Shown piece by piece: positions 25,599 to 34,565 of a stretch of 64,000 bases of DNA; positions within the stretch are counted from its first letter, which is position 1; the number at the start of each line of letters is the position of its first letter. Under the pieces are notes generated by a model. It worked only from the letters and a program-made list of their open reading frames with translations, was not told the origin of the DNA and did no database searches. The stretch is from contig JBJEME010000033.1 in the NCBI GenBank assembly GCA_051879515.1, positions 14,178 through 78,177 of the forward strand. The letters run 5' to 3'. The translations under genes and the position numbers were made by a program. Source of the DNA: Lachnospira sp051879515 (GTDB lineage Bacteria > Bacillota > Clostridia > Lachnospirales > Lachnospiraceae).

Positions 25599-26951
25599 TT
25601 AAAAAGGTAATTTAAATCTTCCCTTTTTAGCACCTTTCATCATGCCCGGCATCTGTTTCATCATCTTTCTCATCTGCTCATACTGTTTAACCAGACGATT
25701 AACCTCACTGATATCAACACCTGCACCTCTTGCAATTCTATTCTTCCTTGAAGGATTAAGAATATCAGGATTCTTACGCTCCTTAGCAGTCATTGAATAG
25801 ATAATTGCCTCTGTTTTTTTCATGCCTGCCTCTGCTTCATTATCATCTATGTCAATTCCTTTCATCTTACCGCCCATGCCCATTCCCGGAAGCATATTAA
25901 GAATTGAACTTATTCCGCCCATATTCCTAATCTGGCTCATGTATTCAAGGAAATCATTGAAATCAAACTCAGCATTCTTAAGCTTGTTCTCCATCTCCTT
26001 AGCCTTCTGCTCATCTATCTGAGCCTCAGCCTTCTCAATCAGAGTAAGAACATCTCCCATACCAAGTATACGGGATGCCATTCTGTCAGGATAAAACTGT
26101 TCCAGATCAGATAATTTCTCGCCCATACCTACATAAAGTATTGGCTTACCTGTTACAGCCTTAATAGAAAGTGCCGCACCACCTCTGGTATCACCATCAA
26201 GCTTAGTTAATATAACACCGTCAATACCAACCTTCTCATTAAATGAAGCCGCAACATTAACTGCATCCTGACCTGTCATGGAATCAACCACAAGAATCGT
26301 CTGGTCTACCGAAACATTCTGTTTAATGTTGATAAGCTCTGACATCATATCCTCATCAACATGAAGACGTCCTGCAGTATCAAGAATAACAATGTTAAAT
26401 CCATTCTCCTTTGCATGAGCTATGGCAGCCTTGGCAATATCAACAGGATTGTGATTAGTACCCATTGAAAATACTTCAACGCCCTGTTTATTACCATTGA
26501 TGGTAAGCTGTTCCACAGCAGCAGGTCTGTAAATGTCGCAGGCAACCAGCAACGGTTTCTTGCCTTTTGACTTAAACTTTCCGGCAAGCTTGGCAGTGGT
26601 TGTTGTTTTACCGGCACCCTGGAGACCTGCCATCATAATAACAGTGATTTCTCCTCCGGATTTAAGATTAATCTCTGTAGTTTCAGAACCCATGAGACTA
26701 ACCATCTCTTCATTAACAATCTTGATAACCATCTGTCCGGGTGTAAGGCTTGTCATTACATCCTGACCAACTGCTCTTTCTTCCACTGACTTAATAAATT
26801 GCTTAACAACCTTAAAGTTAACATCAGCTTCCAGCAATGCAAGCTTGACTTCTTTAAGAGCCGCTTTAACATCAGCTTCAGTAAGACGGCCTTTGCCACG
26901 AAGATTCTTAAAAATGTTTTGAAGTTTATCTGAAAGACTGTCAAATGCCAT
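25599..26951 (-). CDS. ffh: Signal recognition particle GTPase Ffh
   Basis: SRP54 homologue that binds signal sequences on nascent chains. The 450-residue protein starts MAFDSLSDKLQNIFKNLRGKG and has N, G and M domains: P-loop MMAGLQGAGKTTTTAKLAG (about 102-120), DTAGRLHVDEDM, TKLDGDTRGGAALS and a Met-rich M domain ending MRKMMKQMPGMMKGAKKG. ATG 26951 has GGAGGA 8 nt upstream. Follows ylxM by 20 bp. Confidence 0.97.
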   Translation of the reverse strand: MAFDSLSDKLQNIFKNLRGKGRLTEADVKAALKEVKLALLEADVNFKVVKQFIKSVEERAVGQDVMTSLTPGQMVIKIVNEEMVSLMGSETTEINLKSGGEITVIMMAGLQGAGKTTTTAKLAGKFKSKGKKPLLVACDIYRPAAVEQLTINGNKQGVEVFSMGTNHNPVDIAKAAIAHAKENGFNIVILDTAGRLHVDEDMMSELINIKQNVSVDQTILVVDSMTGQDAVNVAASFNEKVGIDGVILTKLDGDTRGGAALSIKAVTGKPILYVGMGEKLSDLEQFYPDRMASRILGMGDVLTLIEKAEAQIDEQKAKEMENKLKNAEFDFNDFLEYMSQIRNMGGISSILNMLPGMGMGGKMKGIDIDDNEAEAGMKKTEAIIYSMTAKERKNPDILNPSRKNRIARGAGVDISEVNRLVKQYEQMRKMMKQMPGMMKGAKKGRFKLPF

Positions 26952-26971
26952 ACGAATCTCCTCCACAAATA

Positions 26972-27316
26972 CTAGAATTCATCAAGAATTTCATTAGATA
27001 AATTCTTGATTTCAACAATGTGTGCTGTATCATTGTCTTTAATAAACCGGTCTGCCAGTTCATCAATTCTTGCCACCTTATCCTTCGTATCAAGAAACTT
27101 GCTAATCAAATGAAGCTTTGATTCATATCCCTGCAGCGTCTTAGTAACTCTTTTAATGAGGTCATGTACCCCTTGTCTGGAAATTCCATATTCATCAGCA
27201 ATTTCCGCAAGGGATAAGTCGTTAAAAACAGCATCTTCATAAACCCTTTTCTGATGTTCATTCAAAAGTTCACCATAAAAATCGTACAAAAGTGTCTGCT
27301 CAACAATCTTCTCCAT
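26972..27316 (-). CDS. ylxM: YlxM, SRP-associated helix-turn-helix protein
   Basis: YlxM/p13 family, encoded upstream of ffh in Firmicutes and able to stimulate SRP GTPases. The 114 residues have a sigma-region-4-like HTH: LSLAEIADEYGISRQGVHDLIKRVTKTLQGYE (about 32-63). Its promoter lies in the spacer after ilvA. Confidence 0.93.
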   Translation of the reverse strand: MEKIVEQTLLYDFYGELLNEHQKRVYEDAVFNDLSLAEIADEYGISRQGVHDLIKRVTKTLQGYESKLHLISKFLDTKDKVARIDELADRFIKDNDTAHIVEIKNLSNEILDEF

Positions 27317-27414
27317 AACTATACCTCAGACCGAATAAACTTCCAAAAATGAAAACCTTATAAAAAAGCAGTTATATAAATTCAAAACCTTGATTATACT
27401 ATCATAGTAAAAAT

Positions 27415-27444
27415 AAAGTGTCAAGCATTTTTACTTGACACTTT
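27415..27444 (-). terminator. ilvA terminator, whose 3' arm also supplies a candidate ylxM -35
   Basis: An 11-bp perfect stem AAAGTGTCAAG/CTTGACACTTT with an 8-nt loop, then ATTTTTAC on the minus strand, ends ilvA transcription. The 3' arm contains TTGACA; TAGTAT follows at 17 bp and TATAAT at 20 bp, so the same arm may be the -35 of the ylxM-ffh promoter. Confidence 0.72.
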
Positions 27445-27478
27445 AAATAAATATTGTATAAAATTTAATACATAATAA

Positions 27479-28696
27479 TTAGATGTTAACTTTAACTATT
27501 CTTGGTCTAAGTCCAGCCGCCTCAAGTTTTTCAACTATCTCATCCTTATGTTCATGACCGAATGCTTCAATTGTGATTCTAAGCTCAACAGTAGCTTTTC
27601 TGTTTATACTTACAAACTGGTTATGCTCAAGCTTAATAACATTACCATTAGCTTCAGCAATAATTGAAGCAACCCTTACAAGTTCACCCGGCTTATCAGG
27701 AAGAAGAACAGAAACAGTGAATATTCTGCTCCTCTGGACAAGTCCCTGCTGAACAACAGAAGACATCGTAATCACATCCATGTTACCACCTGAAAGAATT
27801 GAAACCACCTTTTTGTCCTTAACATCTAACTGCTTTAAAGCAGCAACTGTAAGAAGTCCTGAATTCTCTACTACCATTTTATGATTCTCAACCATATCAA
27901 GGAATGCAACAATTAAGTCCTCATCAGGAACTGCAATAATATCATCAAGATTCTTCTGAAGATATGGGAAAAGCTTTGTTCCCGGTGTCTTTACAGCAGT
28001 ACCGTCAGCAATTGTGCTTACATTTGGAAGAGTAACTACCTTCCCTGCCCTAATTGACTCCTGGAGACAATTTGCTCCTGCAGGCTCAACACCGATAACC
28101 TTTATATTAGGGTTAAGAAGCTTTGCAAGTGTTGAAACACCTGTTGCTAATCCGCCTCCACCAATTGGAACAAGAATATAATCAACAGTTGGAAGTTCCT
28201 TGATAATCTCCATTGCAATTGAACCCTGTCCGGTGGCAACATCAAGGTCATCAAATGGATGAACAAAAGTAAGTCCTTTCTCTTCTGCCAACTTAATAGC
28301 ATATTCACAGGCTTCATCATAAACATTACCATAAAGAATGACATCTGCCCCATAGCCCTTAGTGCGATTCACTTTAATAAGAGGTGTAGTTGTAGGCATA
28401 ACCACAGTTGCATTGACACCATACTTTTTAGCAGCAAATGCAACACCCTGGGCATGATTGCCGGCAGAAGCTGTAATAAGACCTTTCTTTCTTGCTTCCT
28501 CTGACATTGTACTGATTTTATAATAAGCACCACGCACCTTATATGCTCCTGTATACTGCATATTTTCAGGCTTTAAATAGACTTTATTTCCTGACTGGCT
28601 GCTAAAATATTCACTGTAGACAAGATTAGTTGGCAATGTTGCCTCTTTTACTTTCTCAGATGCCTCCTCAAACTTCTTAAGTGATAACTCTTCCAT
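27479..28696 (-). CDS. ilvA: Threonine ammonia-lyase (threonine dehydratase)
   Basis: PLP enzyme that deaminates threonine to 2-oxobutanoate for isoleucine synthesis or degradation. The 405-residue protein has the lysine motif TGAYKVRGAYYKI (about 49-61), SAGNHAQGVAFAAK, the phosphate loop VPIGGGGLATG and a C-terminal ACT domain (about 328-404, TVSVLLPDKPGELVRVASIIAEANGNVI). This single-ACT layout is the IlvA/TdcB-like form of clostridia; catabolic or biosynthetic use cannot be decided from sequence. It lies unexpectedly between ftsY and ylxM-ffh. Confidence 0.92.
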   Translation of the reverse strand: MEELSLKKFEEASEKVKEATLPTNLVYSEYFSSQSGNKVYLKPENMQYTGAYKVRGAYYKISTMSEEARKKGLITASAGNHAQGVAFAAKKYGVNATVVMPTTTPLIKVNRTKGYGADVILYGNVYDEACEYAIKLAEEKGLTFVHPFDDLDVATGQGSIAMEIIKELPTVDYILVPIGGGGLATGVSTLAKLLNPNIKVIGVEPAGANCLQESIRAGKVVTLPNVSTIADGTAVKTPGTKLFPYLQKNLDDIIAVPDEDLIVAFLDMVENHKMVVENSGLLTVAALKQLDVKDKKVVSILSGGNMDVITMSSVVQQGLVQRSRIFTVSVLLPDKPGELVRVASIIAEANGNVIKLEHNQFVSINRKATVELRITIEAFGHEHKDEIVEKLEAAGLRPRIVKVNI

Positions 28697-28718
28697 TTTC
28701 TTAACTTCCTTTCAATAA

Positions 28719-29648
28719 TTATTCGTCATCATCCTGGCTCACATCAAATAAGGCATTAACAAACGTTTCAGAATTAAACTTCTGTAAGTCTTCAACCTTC
28801 TCGCCAACGCCAATATATTTGACCGGGATTCCAAATTCTGCCTGAATTGCCACGGCAATTCCGCCCTTTGCAGTTCCGTCCATCTTAGTCAGAATAATTC
28901 CTGTAATATTAGTTACATCGCCAAATTCCTTTAATTGTGACAATGCATTCTGTCCGGTTGTTGCATCTAAAACAATCAGATTTTCTCTATAGGCATCAGA
29001 ATACTCCCTTTCAATAACTCTGTCAATCTTACGAAGCTCTTCCATTAGATTCTTTTTGTTCTGAAGTCTTCCTGCTGTATCACAAAGTAAAACATCTGCA
29101 TTCCTTGCCTTTGCAGCCTGAATAGAATCAAATATTACCGCAGCAGGGTCCGAACCCTCATTCTGGGCAATAATGTCAGCCCCGGTTCTGTGCGACCATT
29201 CTGTAAGCTGTTCTATGGCAGCAGCCCTGAAAGTATCAGCCGCAGCCATAATAACTTTTTTATTCTGAGCCTTCAAATGTCCTGCAAGCTTTCCAACAGA
29301 AGTTGTTTTACCTACACCGTTTACTCCGATAAGCATAACGATAGATTTTCTGTTTTCAAATTCATATGCATTCTCACCGAGATTCATTTTCTCTTTAATT
29401 GTATCAATCAAGAGCTGTTTGCATTCCATTGGATCTTTAATTTTATTCTCTTTAACCTTTTCTTTTAACTCTTCAATAATATCCTGGGTGGCGCGCACAC
29501 CAATATCACCCATAATCAGTGTTTCTTCAAGCTCATCATAGAAATCATCATCAATAGATGAAAATCCGCTAAACACAGCATCAATACCGGATACTATTGA
29601 ATTTCTTGTCTTTGAAAGACCTTCCTTTAACTTGCTGAATAATCCCAT
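28719..29648 (-). CDS. ftsY: SRP receptor FtsY
   Basis: Membrane-associated GTPase that docks SRP-ribosome complexes. The 309-residue protein has a short N-terminal segment without the acidic extension of E. coli FtsY, then the NG domain: MLIGVNGVGKTTSVGKLAG (about 104-122), ADTFRAAAIEQL, LCDTAGRLQNKKNLMEEL and TKMDGTAKGGIAV. GAGGA precedes the ATG. Downstream of smc by about 290 bp that contain a repeat element. Confidence 0.97.
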   Translation of the reverse strand: MGLFSKLKEGLSKTRNSIVSGIDAVFSGFSSIDDDFYDELEETLIMGDIGVRATQDIIEELKEKVKENKIKDPMECKQLLIDTIKEKMNLGENAYEFENRKSIVMLIGVNGVGKTTSVGKLAGHLKAQNKKVIMAAADTFRAAAIEQLTEWSHRTGADIIAQNEGSDPAAVIFDSIQAAKARNADVLLCDTAGRLQNKKNLMEELRKIDRVIEREYSDAYRENLIVLDATTGQNALSQLKEFGDVTNITGIILTKMDGTAKGGIAVAIQAEFGIPVKYIGVGEKVEDLQKFNSETFVNALFDVSQDDDE

Positions 29649-29807
29649 AAAAATTCCTCACATTATTTATTAATTACAATAATTAGGACGGCAAAAGTCC
29701 AATTTAAAATTTTGCTAATTCTGTTCTTTATGATGTACTTATGCCAAACTAATCTTACAAAGTAATCGTGTCCCCCAATTAACAACTGTTTGGTGTAAAA
29801 GCACAGA

Positions 29808-29943
29808 GGTATAAATTAAATTATTTCATACGCAGGTACTTTGGAGCCCTCGGTACTTAGGCTCTGTTATTAAGAGCCTTATGTACCGCTAGGAGCGACA
29901 AGTAGCGCGAGCGTGCCTGCGTGTGAATATTTAAATTTATACC
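29808..29943. repeat. Palindromic dispersed repeat, copy 2 (smc-ftsY spacer)
   Basis: About 136 bp, related to 664-832. Shared core: GCAGGTACTTTGGAG near 29832, GCCTTATGTACCGCTAGG near 29876 and GCGACAAGTAGCG near 29895. Outer arms GGTATAAATT (29808-29817) and AATTTATACC (29934-29943) pair, although their sequence differs from the matching arms of copy 1. The smc stop codon (29937-29939) lies inside the right arm. The 159 bp between this element and ftsY show no other clear feature. Confidence 0.78.
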
Positions 29944-32900
29944 GTATCCTTCTTCTTATCCAGATCCTTTTCAATCAAATCAACTGAAACCAACGCAGAT
30001 ACACCCTTCTCCTGCATTGTTATACCGTATAGTCTGTCGGCGGCAGCCATTGTACCACGTCTGTGGGTAATAACGATAAACTGTGTATGCTTTGTAAGCT
30101 TATGAAGATAATTTGCATATCTTCCGACATTAGAATCATCAAGAGCAGCCTCAATCTCATCAAGAAGACAGAAAGGAGAAGGTTTAAGATTCTGGATTGC
30201 GAATAATAACGCAATTGCCGTAAGAGCTTTCTCTCCACCGGAAAGCTGCATCATATTCTGAAGCTTTTTTCCCGGTGGCTGAGAAATAATTGTTATTCCT
30301 GCTTCGAGAATATCTTCATCCTCAACTAATTCAATTTCACCCTTACCGCCTCCAAAAAGCTCTTTGAATACTTTGTCAAATTCAACCTTAATCTGTTCAA
30401 ACTTTTCTATGAACTGGGTTCTCATACCCTTATCAAGCTCATCAATAACCTGAATGAGAGTCTGCTCCGCCTCAATCATATCATCATGCTGTCCCTTTAA
30501 GAATGTATATCTTTCACTTACTTCCTTATACTCTTCAATTGCATTTACATTAACATCCCCGAGTTTTTTGATATTACTCTTTAAAACATTAATCTGCTTT
30601 CTTATCTGTGATAAATCTGTCAGCTCATCATTTTTAAGCTCCAAAGCATAACTGTAGGTAAGTTCGTATTCATTCCACATATAATCAACCAGTGCATCAT
30701 TTGACTCATCAAGTTTATCATGCTGATTATGAAGACGCATGCTTTCTTTTTCAAGAGAAAGAATATCATTATTAATCTTTTCTCTTTTATCAAAGAAGTC
30801 CTTATAGCTTTTATTTATTTCATCTTTTCTGTTTTTGAATTCACCTATGCGGTTATTACAGTCAACAACCTGTGCTTCCGCCAAATCAATTCCTTTATTA
30901 ACTTCTTCTGTCTCTTTCTTTTTCAAAGCTATTTCATTTAATATCTCGTCAATTCTGTTGGAAATATCATTTTTTTCGTTAGTAAGATTATCTATCTCAC
31001 TGTTTATTCGGGCAATATTCTCATTGACGAAAACAACCTTCTGATTAGCAGTATTAAATGCAAGCTTGTCATTTTCCATATGAAGGGCAAATGTAGCTTC
31101 TTCCGTTTTCTTTTCTTCCAGTCTCTTTGATAAATTCTCAATTTCAAGTCTAGATGCTTCATTTTCATCATCAAGCGCTAAGAGACTTCCGGCTACATGC
31201 TGCTTATCATTATTAATCTGCTCTGTCTGGGCATCAACAAGCTCAAGTTCCTTCTTATCCTGCAAAAATACTTCCTGCAATTCTTTAAGCTTCTGATTTG
31301 CCTGATTTAAATTAACCTGAACAGTATTTCTTTCAAGCATGGCTTCTCTTAAAAGCTTATTGTCCGCATCAATATTTTCCCTTATTCCTGCCATTTCAGC
31401 ACGTTTATCAGAAACAGTGGATTTAATCTGTGTTATGCTCTTTGATAATTCTGAAACATTTTTCTTAAGCTCTTCTATTTCTCTTCTTCTTCCTAAGAGA
31501 TTGCTTGAATTCTTAAATGCTCCACCAGTCATAGAACCACCAGGATTTAACTGTTCACCCTCTATCGTAACAATCCTTAGTGAATATTTATATTTCTTGG
31601 CAATAGCAAGTGCGTGGTCAATATTATCAACCACAAGGATTCTGCCAAGAAGATATTTAGCAAGATTATTATACTCAAAAGATACTTTTACAAGATTGCT
31701 GGCTACTCCAACAACTCCTTCCTCCTTAAGACAAGGATCATTATCCAGAGTGTTTTTACCCTGAATGGCATTAAGTGGCAAAAATGTTGCTCTGCCCAGC
31801 TTATTATCTTTTAGATATGCTATAAGCTCCTTCGCTGTATTTTCCTTGTCTGTAACGATATTCTGGATTGTACCGCCAAGGGCAGTCTCAATTGCAACCT
31901 CATACTTTCTCTCCACCTTAATGATATCTGCGATAACACCAAGAATACCCGGATTGCTGTCTTTCAGCTCCATTATCTTTCGGATACTGTTGCCATAGCC
32001 GTCATATCTTTCAGTGATATTGATAAGCGATTCAAGTCTTGATTTCTCGCGGTGGTAGTTCTGTGTCAGTTTATCTGCCTCGTTGTTTAAATCCGCGATC
32101 CGGGACTTAATTGATAAAACTGCATCATTATTGGCCGAAATCCTGTTGTTGGTTTCATTAACTTTATCATCAACCTTATATAAATCCTTTTTTAATCCAT
32201 TGATAATATCATTCTGTGACGCTTCGTCTGATTTGTCTTTAATTATTCTGCTGCTTAATTCCGCCTTTTTTATACTGAGTTGTTCAAGCATTGTTAAATA
32301 CTTCTGGTTCTCAGCTTTGATTGATGATTTCTCATTGAGAATATCAAACATCTTATTCTGACGGCTTTCAATCTGGTTGGAAATGCCTTCTATTTCCTCC
32401 ATTAAGACAGAATGTTTATACTCTGTTTCCTTGAGCTTGTCCTCAAAAGAACTTAAACTGGCATTGAGTGTTTCATATTCGCTTCTAAGATTCTCTAACG
32501 AATCCTTCTTTTTGCTGATATCAATATCAATTGCCTGTATTCGTCCATTATGTATTTCATTATTAGCCTCAAAGGTTTTAATCTGCTCCAGAATAACGCT
32601 TACCTGTCCGGTAAGACGCTGTTTTTCCAATTCAGTGTTGGAAAGAAGGGATGTAGCATTTTCTATCTCAATGTTGATTTGGTTAAGAAGCTTTTCCGTT
32701 TCCTCATATTCCTGCTTTGTGCTTTCATACAACTGTGTAGACTCAGATAACTGGCTGTCAGCTATATCAATCTTTTCATCAAGTATTTTAAGTTCTCCGC
32801 GTATTCTGTCTGTTTCAAGAAGAAATGCGTTTACATCATATTTTTTTAAATCGGCCTTATAATTTAAATATTCCTTAGCTTTTTCAGACTGGTGCTTTAA

Positions 32901-33512
32901 TGGACCAACCTGCTTTTCAAGCTCTGCAAGAATATCATTAACACGAACCAGGTTATTTCTTTCATTTTCAAGTTTCTTCAATGCGGCAGCTTTACGTCTT
33001 TTAAATTTAACAATTCCCGCTGCCTCATCGAATAACTCTCTTCTCTCTTCAGGCTTACCACTAAGTATCTTATCAATCTGTCCCTGGCTGATAATAGAAT
33101 AACCTTCCTTACCGATACCTGTGTCATAGAACATCTCTGTCACATCCTTGAGCCTGCAGGCATTGCCATTTATGAGATATTCACTTTCACCTGATCTGTA
33201 AACGCGTCTGGCAACAGTAACCTCATCATATTCTACAGGAAGAGCATGGTCACTGTTGTCAAGTGTTATGGCAACATAGGCAAATCCAACCGGCTTACGG
33301 TTTTCTGTACCTGCAAATATTACATCTTCCATCTTGGAGCCACGAAGCTGTTTTGCGCTCTGTTCGCCAAGTACCCATCTTACGGCATCTGCGACATTAC
33401 TCTTACCAGATCCATTAGGTCCGACAATTCCTGTTATACCATTGTGAAAATCAAATAATATCTTATTGGCAAAGGACTTAAATCCTTGAATTTCTATGCT
33501 TTTTAAATACAT
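29937..33512 (-). CDS. smc: Chromosome segregation protein Smc
   Basis: Condensin ATPase that compacts and segregates the chromosome with ScpA/ScpB. The 1191-residue length is normal. Walker A is GPNGSGKSN (31-39); long coiled coils flank a hinge at about 500-660 (GILGVIADIIKVERKYEVAIETALGG and GGSMTGGAFK); the C-terminal ATPase half has LSGGEKALTAIALLFAIQ and Walker B FCLLDEIEAALDD. GGAGGA precedes the ATG. Follows rnc by 26 bp; rnc-smc-ftsY is the usual Firmicutes order. Confidence 0.98.
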   Translation of the reverse strand: MYLKSIEIQGFKSFANKILFDFHNGITGIVGPNGSGKSNVADAVRWVLGEQSAKQLRGSKMEDVIFAGTENRKPVGFAYVAITLDNSDHALPVEYDEVTVARRVYRSGESEYLINGNACRLKDVTEMFYDTGIGKEGYSIISQGQIDKILSGKPEERRELFDEAAGIVKFKRRKAAALKKLENERNNLVRVNDILAELEKQVGPLKHQSEKAKEYLNYKADLKKYDVNAFLLETDRIRGELKILDEKIDIADSQLSESTQLYESTKQEYEETEKLLNQINIEIENATSLLSNTELEKQRLTGQVSVILEQIKTFEANNEIHNGRIQAIDIDISKKKDSLENLRSEYETLNASLSSFEDKLKETEYKHSVLMEEIEGISNQIESRQNKMFDILNEKSSIKAENQKYLTMLEQLSIKKAELSSRIIKDKSDEASQNDIINGLKKDLYKVDDKVNETNNRISANNDAVLSIKSRIADLNNEADKLTQNYHREKSRLESLINITERYDGYGNSIRKIMELKDSNPGILGVIADIIKVERKYEVAIETALGGTIQNIVTDKENTAKELIAYLKDNKLGRATFLPLNAIQGKNTLDNDPCLKEEGVVGVASNLVKVSFEYNNLAKYLLGRILVVDNIDHALAIAKKYKYSLRIVTIEGEQLNPGGSMTGGAFKNSSNLLGRRREIEELKKNVSELSKSITQIKSTVSDKRAEMAGIRENIDADNKLLREAMLERNTVQVNLNQANQKLKELQEVFLQDKKELELVDAQTEQINNDKQHVAGSLLALDDENEASRLEIENLSKRLEEKKTEEATFALHMENDKLAFNTANQKVVFVNENIARINSEIDNLTNEKNDISNRIDEILNEIALKKKETEEVNKGIDLAEAQVVDCNNRIGEFKNRKDEINKSYKDFFDKREKINNDILSLEKESMRLHNQHDKLDESNDALVDYMWNEYELTYSYALELKNDELTDLSQIRKQINVLKSNIKKLGDVNVNAIEEYKEVSERYTFLKGQHDDMIEAEQTLIQVIDELDKGMRTQFIEKFEQIKVEFDKVFKELFGGGKGEIELVEDEDILEAGITIISQPPGKKLQNMMQLSGGEKALTAIALLFAIQNLKPSPFCLLDEIEAALDDSNVGRYANYLHKLTKHTQFIVITHRRGTMAAADRLYGITMQEKGVSALVSVDLIEKDLDKKKDTV

Positions 33513-33538
33513 AAATCCTCCGTAAACTCAGTATATAA

Positions 33539-34237
33539 TCAATTTACTCTACCGCTTCTTTTTAAAAATATAAGCGCGTCATAGGCCGCTTTTTGTTGAG
33601 CTGCCTTTTTTGTGTGACCAGACGCAGTTACATCAAACATATCATGAACATAAGCCCTTGCAATAAACTGTTTATTATGTTCCGGTCCTTCTTCACCTAA
33701 TATTTCATATACAACCTCTTTACCCTCTGCCTGAACAATCTCCTGCAGGATAGTCTTGCTATCATAAAAGAGTTTCTTGTTGTCAAGATCATTTAAAATA
33801 AATGACTTTACAAATTCTTTTGCATTAGCAAAACCACCATCCAGAAAGATAGCTCCAATCACGGCTTCACAGGCATCTGAAACTATAGAATCCCTGTTTC
33901 TTCCACCAGTCAGTTCTTCTCCTTTTCCAAGACGAATAAATTCATCCATTCCTATCTGCCTTGCACACATTGCAAGCGTCGGTTCACACACAATACTTGC
34001 CCTGAGTCTTGTCATTGCCCCCTCAGCCATTTCAGAATGATTAAGATAAATAAATTCGCTTGAGACAAGCTCCAATACAGCATCGCCCAAGAATTCAAGT
34101 CTCTCATTATCGCTGACTCTCTCACTTTTCTTTTCATTGGCATATGAGCTGTGTGTTAAAGCATTTACTAACAATTTTTTATTATTAAACTGATATCCTA
34201 TTCGATTCATAAAATCTTCAATTTTTGTATTATGCAT
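33539..34237 (-). CDS. rnc: Ribonuclease III
   Basis: Double-strand-specific endoribonuclease for rRNA and mRNA processing. The 232-residue protein has the catalytic signature NERLEFLGDAVLELVSSEFIY (about 43-63), SDACEAVIGAIFLDGG with the metal-binding Asp/Glu, and a C-terminal dsRNA-binding domain ending TKKAAQQKAAYDALIFL. Leads the rnc-smc run. Confidence 0.97.
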   Translation of the reverse strand: MHNTKIEDFMNRIGYQFNNKKLLVNALTHSSYANEKKSERVSDNERLEFLGDAVLELVSSEFIYLNHSEMAEGAMTRLRASIVCEPTLAMCARQIGMDEFIRLGKGEELTGGRNRDSIVSDACEAVIGAIFLDGGFANAKEFVKSFILNDLDNKKLFYDSKTILQEIVQAEGKEVVYEILGEEGPEHNKQFIARAYVHDMFDVTASGHTKKAAQQKAAYDALIFLKRSGRVN

Positions 34238-34257
34238 ATTATATTATCCTATCAAAC

Positions 34258-34287
34258 AAAAATATAAGGCCACAATAAATGTGGCCT
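34258..34287 (-). terminator. Terminator of plsX-acpP
   Basis: Stem AGGCCACA/TGTGGCCT with a 5-nt loop, then TTATATTTTTG on the minus strand, 29 bp after the acpP stop codon. It separates acpP from rnc. Confidence 0.75.
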
Positions 34288-34315
34288 ACATACATAACTT
34301 AGCAAATCAAAACGA

Positions 34316-34546
34316 CTAGTTAAGTGCTGCCTTTATCTGATTCACTGCATCTCCAACAGTAACGATTGTCTCAGCTGCATCATCAGGAATCTGAATACCA
34401 AATTCGTCCTCAATTCCCATGATAATCTGGAAAACATCAAGAGAATCAGCACCAAGGTCATCAACAAAGGTTGTCTCCATTGTGATATTTGACTCATCAA
34501 CATTTAATACTTCTGCGATAATTTTCTGTAACTTTTCTAATTCCAT
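34316..34546 (-). CDS. acpP: Acyl carrier protein
   Basis: Carries growing acyl chains on a 4'-phosphopantetheine arm. The 76-residue acidic protein has the attachment site DLGADSLDVFQIIM with the modified serine at about residue 36. It lies 20 bp downstream of plsX, the enzyme that uses acyl-ACP. Confidence 0.97.
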   Translation of the reverse strand: MELEKLQKIIAEVLNVDESNITMETTFVDDLGADSLDVFQIIMGIEDEFGIQIPDDAAETIVTVGDAVNQIKAALN

Positions 34547-34565
34547 AATAAGACCTCTTTCTATA

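Noticed and set aside
32377..32862. 161-residue plus-strand ORF
   Set aside because: It is a Ser/Leu-rich shadow of the smc coiled coil on the other strand.
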